DNA of 28,612 bases from Bacillota bacterium (GTDB taxonomy: Bacteria > Bacillota > Clostridia > Christensenellales > UMGS416): positions 1 through 28,612 of the forward strand of contig JAEYYW010000085.1 in assembly GCA_023428265.1 (NCBI GenBank). The letters run 5' to 3'. The notes beneath the pieces were generated by a model. That model was given only the letters and a program-made list of their open reading frames with translations, was not told the DNA's origin and did no database searches. The translations under genes and the position numbers were made by a program. Shown piece after piece: positions 23,977-28,612 of this stretch (position 1 is the stretch's first letter; every line of letters starts with the position of its first letter).

Positions 23977-24006
23977 CCCAACGCCGGGCTCCGGCCCGGC
24001 GTTGGG
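23977..24006. repeat. 13-bp-stem palindrome upstream of cheR
   Basis: CCCAACGCCGGGC, loop TCCG, GCCCGGCGTTGGG: a perfect hairpin in the 217-base gap between the HtrA-like gene and cheR, about 35 bases before the cheR start. Its core CCGGGCTCCG is shared with the two 29-bp repeats at 27546 and 28269. The rest of the gap (24007-24160) shows only a weak TTGAGC-16-TATATA promoter-like pair on the minus strand. Confidence 0.7.
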
Positions 24007-24160
24007 CCTTGTGGTCAAGGATAGACCTGTAGTATGTAAATGCCCCGCAAAGGCTGCCGGAAAACAGAGAATTTCAACTCTTCGGCACAACCATCCTATT
24101 GCTATATACAACCAATTGCGGTTGGCTCAACATCAGGAAACAAAATAGCGTGCAAGCCTC

Positions 24161-25252
24161 CTATTCCACAGGCTTTCTGGCAAGCGTCACGGCGGTCTCT
24201 CCGGTCTGTGTGTTTCTTTCCCAGCGGATCGTCACCGCCTCGCCAGGCCGGTGGGAGTAGATCACCTGCCGCATCGCCAGCACCGTGTTCACCGGCTGCC
24301 CGTCCATGTGGGTGATGAGGTCGCCCTTGCGCAGCCCGGCGGCAAACGCGGGACCATCCTGGTCGGCCTCAATCAGCAGGACGCCGCCGGACAGGCCGGT
24401 CTGGCCATAGTAGCGGGCAATCTCCATGTCAATGGCATAAAGGCCCAGATAGGGCGTTTCATACTTGCCGTCCGCCTCCACCCTCTCCACAATAGGCCGG
24501 GCAACCTCGATGGGAATCGCAAAGCCGATGCCCTCAGCCTCGGTCACCTTCAGCGTGTTGATGCCCACCACCTTGCCGGACATGTCGCAGAGCGGCCCGC
24601 CGGAGTTGCCGGGGTTGATCGGCGCATCAGTCTGGATCAGCTCCTCCATAAACGAAAGCCCGTCGCCGGTGGGCACTTTTAGCGTGCGTCTCAGAGCCGA
24701 CACAATGCCGGAGGTCACCGTGTGCTGGAAGTTCAACGTGAGCGGCGTGCCGATGGCAATCACGGCATCGCCCACCCGCAGGTTCTGCGAGGAACCCATC
24801 TGCGCTGCCGGATAGGGCCCGCCTTCGGCCTTTACTACTGACAGATCCAGCGCCTTGTCGCTCCAGACGGTGACGCCCCTCACGCGGCTGCCGTCTTGCA
24901 GCACCACAGCGATTTCCTGCGATCCGGCCGTGACATGGTTGTTGGTGAGGATGTAGCCCCGGCTGTCCACAAACACGCCGGTGCCCAGGCCCTCCACCGT
25001 TTGGCCCCCAAACTCTGTTTGCTCGGTGGTGGTCACGGCCAGTCCCACCACCGCCGGCGACACCTGCGACACCACATCGGGGATGCCCCCGGTCAGCGGC
25101 GTAATCGCCGAGATGGGGTTGGGCCCCACTTGCAGGCCCGATGTGGCGGTGGGCAGCGGCGTGGGCGACGGAGCCCGCGCGGTGCCGCCGCAAGCGCACA
25201 GGAGGGCGGCAACGCACAGCAACGCGGCGGCAGCCCTGATACGATTGATCAT
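24161..25252 (-). CDS. Lipoprotein serine protease of the HtrA/DegP type
   Basis: 363 residues from the ATG at 25252. The first 21 residues form a lipoprotein signal peptide with lipobox LCAC (Cys21), followed by a Pro/Thr-rich spacer; most Bacillota HtrA proteins have a membrane helix instead. The trypsin-like domain has the full triad: His106 (NNHVTAG), Asp136 (DLSVVK) and Ser217 (GNSGGPL). A PDZ domain covers about 265-360 (SGGVLLIEADQ, GLRKGDLI). It should act outside the membrane in quality control of secreted proteins. Divergent from the plus-strand hydrolase at 25391. The longer frame to 25339 lacks the signal peptide at its start and is rejected. Confidence 0.93.
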   Translation of the reverse strand: MINRIRAAAALLCVAALLCACGGTARAPSPTPLPTATSGLQVGPNPISAITPLTGGIPDVVSQVSPAVVGLAVTTTEQTEFGGQTVEGLGTGVFVDSRGYILTNNHVTAGSQEIAVVLQDGSRVRGVTVWSDKALDLSVVKAEGGPYPAAQMGSSQNLRVGDAVIAIGTPLTLNFQHTVTSGIVSALRRTLKVPTGDGLSFMEELIQTDAPINPGNSGGPLCDMSGKVVGINTLKVTEAEGIGFAIPIEVARPIVERVEADGKYETPYLGLYAIDMEIARYYGQTGLSGGVLLIEADQDGPAFAAGLRKGDLITHMDGQPVNTVLAMRQVIYSHRPGEAVTIRWERNTQTGETAVTLARKPVE

Positions 25253-25332
25253 TTGTAAACACTTCCCTTTGCTTGATGGGTTAGTATTTGTTGCATCCGC
25301 AACACCGTTGCAGGCAAATTTATCCAAGCGGA

Positions 25333-25361
25333 GCGTCAAACCGCAAAAGAAGTGCTACAAT
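25333..25361 (+). promoter_or_regulatory. Extended -10 promoter of the plus-strand hydrolase
   Basis: TGCTACAAT at 25353-25361 is a good extended -10, 30 bases ahead of the gene start; the -35 position (GCGTCA) is weak. It lies in the 138-base divergent region shared with the HtrA-like gene, which also holds the inverted repeat GTTGC-ATCC-GCAAC at 25290-25303. Confidence 0.5.
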
Positions 25362-25390
25362 GGAGATATACTTGGAAAGGGGATTGGGTA

Positions 25391-26248
25391 ATGGACGAAA
25401 ATGCAAAACGCATGATACGGGAATGGGTCGCGGAGATGACCGCCAGCCCAGGCATCCCGCTCTGGCCGGAGGGGCAGACACCCGGCTATCAGGCCGGATA
25501 TGGCCAGCCGGAGCCGTCGATTGTGCCCTTCCTACTGAAAAACGGAGCGTCCCCGCGGGGTGCTGTGATCGTGTTCCCCGGCGGCGGCTATGTGCTCAAG
25601 GCGCCCCATGAGGGCCGCCCGGTCGCAAGAATGCTGAATGACGCGGGCATCCACGCCTTTGTGCTGGATTATCGCGTTGCGCCCTACATGGTGCCGGACT
25701 CGCTGGCCGATGTGCAGCGGGCGATCCGCGTGGTGCGCCACCGCAGCGCCGAATGGGGCATTGACCCAAACAAGATCGGCGTGCTGGGCTTTTCCGCCGG
25801 CGGCCACCTCACCGTGATGGCGTCCACGCTCTTTGACGGCGGCAACCCCGATGCCGAAGACCCGGTGGAGCGGGAAAGCTCCCGGCCGGACGCGCAGGTG
25901 CCCTGCTACCCGCTGGTATCGTTCCAGCGCATCATGAGCAGAAAGGGCTCCCGGCAGCAAATGGAACACTGCTTCGGCAAGGAGTGCACGCTGGAGGCTA
26001 TCGCATGGACCTTTGGCGACAAAAACGTGCGTCCCGACACGCCGCCGGCCTTCCTCTGGGGCACCGGTGAGGACTTTCTCGTGGCTCAGATCCCGCCATA
26101 CCTCAAGGCATTGCAGAAGGAGAGAATCCCCGCGGCCTGCCACATCTTCCCCCACGGCGCCCATGGGCTTGGCCTGGCCGAGGACACACCGCTGGTGCGG
26201 CAGTGGCCGGCACTGTGCACGGCATGGTTAAAGGAACTGGGGTTTTGA
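25391..26248 (+). CDS. Alpha/beta hydrolase, acetylesterase/lipase (BD-FAE/Aes-like)
   Basis: 285 residues from the ATG at 25391, with GGAAAGGGG upstream. The oxyanion-hole motif FPGGGY is at about residues 62-67, the nucleophile elbow GFSAGG has Ser135, the acid is likely Asp228 (GTGEDFLV) and the base His258 (HGAHG). DYRVAPY is typical of esterases of the acetyl-xylan/peptide esterase group. There is no signal peptide, so it acts in the cytoplasm, probably on short acyl esters of sugars. The exact substrate cannot be told. It is a single gene followed by a hairpin terminator. Confidence 0.88.
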   Translation: MDENAKRMIREWVAEMTASPGIPLWPEGQTPGYQAGYGQPEPSIVPFLLKNGASPRGAVIVFPGGGYVLKAPHEGRPVARMLNDAGIHAFVLDYRVAPYMVPDSLADVQRAIRVVRHRSAEWGIDPNKIGVLGFSAGGHLTVMASTLFDGGNPDAEDPVERESSRPDAQVPCYPLVSFQRIMSRKGSRQQMEHCFGKECTLEAIAWTFGDKNVRPDTPPAFLWGTGEDFLVAQIPPYLKALQKERIPAACHIFPHGAHGLGLAEDTPLVRQWPALCTAWLKELGF

Positions 26249-26252
26249 AACA

Positions 26253-26283
26253 CAGGGGGCGGACAACACTTGTCCGCCCCCTG
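26253..26283 (+). terminator. Hairpin terminator after the alpha/beta hydrolase
   Basis: A perfect 14-bp stem CAGGGGGCGGACAA/TTGTCCGCCCCCTG with a CAC loop, starting five bases after the stop. The following bases (TCATATAG) form no clean T run. Strong stem, position and symmetry suggest termination or 3'-end protection. Confidence 0.6.
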
Positions 26284-26302
26284 TCATATAGACAATCCTA
26301 AT

Positions 26303-26476
26303 TGTAGGGGCGGCTCATGAGCCGCCCGGAAATCCGTCATGCCTCTTGCACAGCTCGCAGTTGATTCATCATATTACCTGTAACATTATGATGAAGGTAC
26401 CATGTCTCCACGGGCGGCTCGTGAGCCAGGATGCATGGCGAGCAGTAGCCACAGGCTACGACCAGCCGCCCCTACA
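26303..26476. mobile_element. MITE-like intergenic element with 13-bp terminal inverted repeats
   Basis: Starts TGTAGGGGCGGCT and ends AGCCGCCCCTACA, a perfect inverted match, 174 bp in total between two convergent genes. Inside are a 20-bp perfect palindrome at the left end (26308-26327), a 9-bp stem TTCATCATA/TATGATGAA near the centre (26365-26395) and GTAGCC-ACA-GGCTAC at 26445-26459. It encodes no protein. No clear target-site duplication is seen (flanks CCTAAT and TAAGCC). Whether it moves or is a structured repeat is unknown. Confidence 0.5.
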
Positions 26477-26506
26477 TAAGCCCTGTCATACCAGCAAGCC
26501 ACGCAT

Positions 26507-27427
26507 TCAATTGGAAACGCTCTTTTCGATAAACATAATAATATCCCCCGTCACTTCCTCCCGGTTCATCTCATTCAGCAGCTCATGCCGCGCCTCCGGA
26601 TACACCTTCGCAGCCACATCCAACCCCGCGGTCCGGTACCGCTTCTCCAAAAACGCAGCGGTTTGCCCGCCGAGGCCCACCGGGTCTTTGGCTCCGGAGA
26701 TGATGAGCATCGGCACATCCTTGGGCATCCCGGCCACGCGGGCGGGCTTGAGTATGTCCAGCAACAAACGGCTCACATCCACAAACAGCGAGCCGGTGCA
26801 CACAAAGCCGCAGGCGGGGTCAGCCACATACTTGTCTACCTCGCCGGTGTCGCGGCTTAGCCAGTCAAACTTCGTGCGGGCCGGCTCAAATTGCTTGTTG
26901 TAGGCCCCAAAGGTGAGGCCGTCCAGCACCGGCGAGGGGTTGCCCATGCCGCGCAGCGCGCCCATGACGCGCGCAATCAGCGGCGCGATGTTGCGGCGCA
27001 GCGGCACATCCACCGAGACGCCGGAAAGCACCGCTGCCTGGAAGAGGCCGCCGAACCGCTGCAGCGCTGCCTGCGCAAAAACAGAGCCCAGCGAGTGGCC
27101 GAACAGCACCAGCGGCTTGCCTGGTTCGTTGTCACGGGCCCACGCGGCCAGCCGGCGGATATCTTCCAAAACAACCAGCCAGCCGTCTTTTGCCGCAAAC
27201 CAGCCCTGCCTGCCATTGGCGCTCTGCCCATGGCCCCGCAGGTCCATCGACAGGGCCGAAAAGCCCGCCTCGTTCAACGCCGCGGCGAACCGGCCATAGC
27301 GTGCGGCGTGCTCGGCCAGGCCGTGGAGCATCACAACCGTGGCGCGGGCGTTTTCAACCGGCCATTCATAACAGGAAAGGTGGGTGCTGTCTGCGGCAGT
27401 CAAGGTGAACTCTCTGCAAGTGGACAT
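26507..27427 (-). CDS. Monoacylglycerol-lipase-like serine hydrolase (Hydrolase_4 family)
   Basis: 306 residues from the ATG at 27427. The oxyanion region is MLHGLAEHAARY, the nucleophile elbow GHSLG has Ser112, the acid is Asp248 (SGAKDPVG) and the base His281 (PEARHELLNE). DLRGHGQS is typical of the lysophospholipase/monoglyceride lipase group. No signal peptide is seen, so it is probably cytoplasmic or loosely membrane-bound and hydrolyses monoacylglycerols or lysolipids. An ATG pair five codons earlier (27442) sits almost on the predicted transcription start and has no ribosome binding site; GGTGAT before 27427 favours the shorter form. Confidence 0.9.
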   Translation of the reverse strand: MSTCREFTLTAADSTHLSCYEWPVENARATVVMLHGLAEHAARYGRFAAALNEAGFSALSMDLRGHGQSANGRQGWFAAKDGWLVVLEDIRRLAAWARDNEPGKPLVLFGHSLGSVFAQAALQRFGGLFQAAVLSGVSVDVPLRRNIAPLIARVMGALRGMGNPSPVLDGLTFGAYNKQFEPARTKFDWLSRDTGEVDKYVADPACGFVCTGSLFVDVSRLLLDILKPARVAGMPKDVPMLIISGAKDPVGLGGQTAAFLEKRYRTAGLDVAAKVYPEARHELLNEMNREEVTGDIIMFIEKSVSN

Positions 27428-27449
27428 GCGGATCACCATCATTTGCTTT

Positions 27450-27478
27450 ATTATACATTCATTTTATTATATTAACAT
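27450..27478 (-). promoter_or_regulatory. Promoter of the lipase-like gene
   Basis: Minus strand perfect -10 TATAAT (27450-27455), 17 bases, weak -35 ATGTTA (27473-27478), in a very AT-rich stretch. The start point would be near 27443, leaving a leader of about 16 bases before the chosen ATG. Confidence 0.6.
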
Positions 27479-27545
27479 CTGCATATGCAAAATAAAATAT
27501 AAATGGCTTTTGCATATCAAACTCTTTAGTCGCGATTTTCATAAA

Positions 27546-27574
27546 CAGTAGGGGCCGGGCTCCGTCCCGGCCCG
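27546..27574 (+). repeat. 29-bp palindromic repeat, copy 1
   Basis: Begins CAGTAGGGGCCGGG and contains the 8-bp stem GGGCCGGG/CCCGGCCC (27552-27559 with 27566-27573). It matches the copy at 28269-28297 in the same orientation with one mismatch. The rest of the gap to the GNAT gene (27575-27652) shows nothing definite. Confidence 0.85.
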
Positions 27575-27652
27575 TTGCCGGACTCACAAGCAAGTCTTGC
27601 AACGCCTGAGGTGAAGAAACGGGTTCCCTTGTGCAGCACTTGCTGAAGCTGG

Positions 27653-28162
27653 CTAAAGCTTTTTCTCCATCACAATAAACGTATACGTCCTCCCCGGAAA
27701 ATGGCAGGTCCCCCGGCGGACATAGCCTCTGTGTTCGTAGAGCGCCAGCGCCGCAATGTTGTCTTCGCAGGTGTCCAGCCGCATGGCCGGGCAGCCCTTT
27801 TGCCGGGCCAGATCCTCGGCAAAGTCCATCATGCGGGCGGCCAACTTCTGCCGCTGGATCTCCGGATCCACCGCAAGGCGGTGCACGACCATGCAGGGCT
27901 CACCGAACACAAAGGGGATCGGCTCATATTCCGGCGACTGGTTGCCGTCAAAGGTGCCCAGCGCCACAAGTTTCCCATCCAGAAAGCCGCCATAGCTTGT
28001 GCCGGCGGCAATGTCATGATGGAGATACTCAATGTTGGGGTAATTCTCGTTCCACTGCATGAAGCCCACGGCGTGCATGGCCTTCACCACACGGCGATAA
28101 AGAGCCATAGCGGCATCGGCTTCTTCGGGGCGCAATTGGCGAATAATAAAATCCATATCCAT
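27653..28162 (-). CDS. GNAT-family N-acetyltransferase
   Basis: 169 residues from the ATG at 28162 (upstream GGGAGAG); a GTG six codons earlier is part of that site and an ATG two codons later is possible. The GNAT fold is seen as IIRQLRPEEADAAMALY at the N-terminus, the beta4 strand VHRLAVDPEIQRQ leading to the acetyl-CoA loop, and the C-terminal DTCEDNIAALALYEHRGYVRRG motif. The pyrophosphate-binding loop reads QRQKLA, where Q/RxxGxG/A is usual, so a Gly is replaced by Lys. The substrate is unknown. It is a solitary gene between two copies of a 29-bp repeat. Confidence 0.88.
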   Translation of the reverse strand: MDMDFIIRQLRPEEADAAMALYRRVVKAMHAVGFMQWNENYPNIEYLHHDIAAGTSYGGFLDGKLVALGTFDGNQSPEYEPIPFVFGEPCMVVHRLAVDPEIQRQKLAARMMDFAEDLARQKGCPAMRLDTCEDNIAALALYEHRGYVRRGTCHFPGRTYTFIVMEKKL

Positions 28163-28244
28163 ATTGTTGTTCTCTCCCACCCCCGGCCCCCTCCCCTGCC
28201 TGACAACAATCCACCATCACATTTCCGTGGGGAGGGGGAAGTTT

Positions 28245-28261
28245 GAGGGGCTTCGCCCCTC
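28245..28261. repeat. Hairpin in the GNAT leader
   Basis: GAGGGGC, loop TTC, GCCCCTC, a perfect 7-bp stem next to a purine-rich tract (GGGGAGGGGGAAG, 28229-28241). It lies between the candidate promoter at 28306 and the GNAT start. Confidence 0.6.
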
Positions 28262-28268
28262 TGTCTCG

Positions 28269-28297
28269 CAGTAGGGGCCGGGCTCCGCCCCGGCCCG
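28269..28297 (+). repeat. 29-bp palindromic repeat, copy 2
   Basis: Same sequence as 27546-27574 apart from one base, with the 8-bp stem GGGCCGGG/CCCGGCCC at 28275-28282 and 28289-28296. Shares the GTAGGGGC head with both ends of the 26303-26476 element. Confidence 0.85.
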
Positions 28298-28305
28298 CGC
28301 AATCT

Positions 28306-28333
28306 AATATATCCAAAGAGATTTACAGGTAAA
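28306..28333 (-). promoter_or_regulatory. Candidate promoter of the GNAT gene
   Basis: Minus strand TTTACC (28328-28333), 16 bases, TATATT (28306-28311), seven bases past the fumarase stop. A start near 28299 would give a leader of about 137 bases carrying two hairpins before the GNAT ATG. Confidence 0.4.
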
Positions 28334-28339
28334 ATAATC

Positions 28340-28612
28340 TTACTTTCGATATCCCTCCGGCCCGCTTTCATACAGGTTGCCTCCGTGGCAGTCAATAGCG
28401 GCGATCAGCGGCATGTCCTCGATGGTGAGCGCATGCACAGCTTCCGCTCCCAGTTCAGGGAAAGCAATCACTCGGGAAGCCTTCACGCAGCGGGCATAGA
28501 GCGCCCCGGCCCCGCCGGTGGCGGCCAGATAGAGGCCCTTGTGCATGCGGATGGCTTCCACAACAGCCGGCGCCCGCTGCCCCTTGCCAATCATCACCCG
28601 CTGGCCCAGCGC
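28340..28612 (-). CDS. Class I fumarate hydratase (or tartrate dehydratase) beta subunit, C-terminal part
   Basis: The last 90 codons of a gene that begins beyond the window. Visible motifs fit the beta subunit of Fe-S fumarases: MIGKGQR, then HKGLYLAATGGAGAL, FPELGAEAV and a C-terminal AIDCHGGNLYESGP. The family interconverts fumarate and malate (or acts on tartrate) using a [4Fe-4S] cluster held by the alpha subunit. Two-gene forms are common in Clostridia, so an alpha-subunit gene probably lies just upstream. Fumarase and tartrate dehydratase cannot be separated from this fragment. Confidence 0.88.
   Translation of the reverse strand, partial: ALGQRVMIGKGQRAPAVVEAIRMHKGLYLAATGGAGALYARCVKASRVIAFPELGAEAVHALTIEDMPLIAAIDCHGGNLYESGPEGYRK

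Noticed and set aside
24073..24105. Sigma-28 promoter ahead of cheR (GCCGAAGA)
   Set aside because: Partial -10 match only; the -35 at the right distance reads ATAG instead of TAAA.
23944..24111. N-terminal extension of CheR
   Set aside because: The upstream residues cross a strong hairpin, do not resemble CheR, and the ATG at 23943 has a ribosome binding site.
27546..28297. Insertion sequence around the GNAT gene
   Set aside because: The repeats are direct, not terminal inverted, and the enclosed gene is an acetyltransferase with no transposase.

Overview
This window is most likely from the chromosome of a GC-rich, motile member of the Bacillota (Clostridia-like). The evidence is gene order and family type: a long flgB-to-sigD flagellar superoperon, FliY instead of a plain FliN, an FlhF/FlhG pair, a YlxF-like gene between fliJ and fliK, an FlbD/SwrD gene, and AGGAGG-type ribosome binding sites. 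I cannot name a genus. 

Layout, read along the minus strand from right to left. (1) 28612-26249, an accessory edge: the C-terminal end of a class I fumarase beta subunit, a GNAT acetyltransferase, and a monoacylglycerol-lipase-like hydrolase. Palindromic repeats lie in the gaps, several beginning GTAGGGGC. (2) 26248-24161: a plus-strand alpha/beta hydrolase, divergent from a lipoprotein form of an HtrA/DegP-like serine protease. (3) 23943-22088: cheR-cheB, the adaptation enzymes of chemotaxis, ending in a hairpin. (4) 21892-11632, first half of the flagellar operon: flgB flgC fliE fliF fliG fliH fliI fliJ ylxF fliK flgD flgE flbD, giving rod, MS ring, switch, export ATPase complex, hook cap and hook. 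(5) 11631-11454: a break with a terminator-like hairpin and a good extended -10 promoter. (6) 11453-1, second half: fliM fliY fliO fliP fliQ fliR flhB flhA flhF flhG, a PilZ protein, sigD, and the first 17 codons of a membrane protein at the SwrB position. 

Together the genes encode nearly the whole basal body, type III export gate, switch and hook assembly apparatus, the placement GTPase/ATPase pair, a c-di-GMP responsive brake and the late-flagellar sigma factor. Stator genes motA/motB, fliL, cheA, cheW, cheY, cheC/cheD, flagellin and flagellar chaperones are not in the window. 

The most unusual non-coding structures are a ten-copy heptamer array just after flgE (11934-12003), a 174-bp intergenic element with perfect 13-bp terminal inverted repeats (26303-26476), and two 29-bp near-identical direct repeats flanking the GNAT gene. 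No wholly new gene system was seen. Every gap between genes is under 300 bases and is described below where it holds something.
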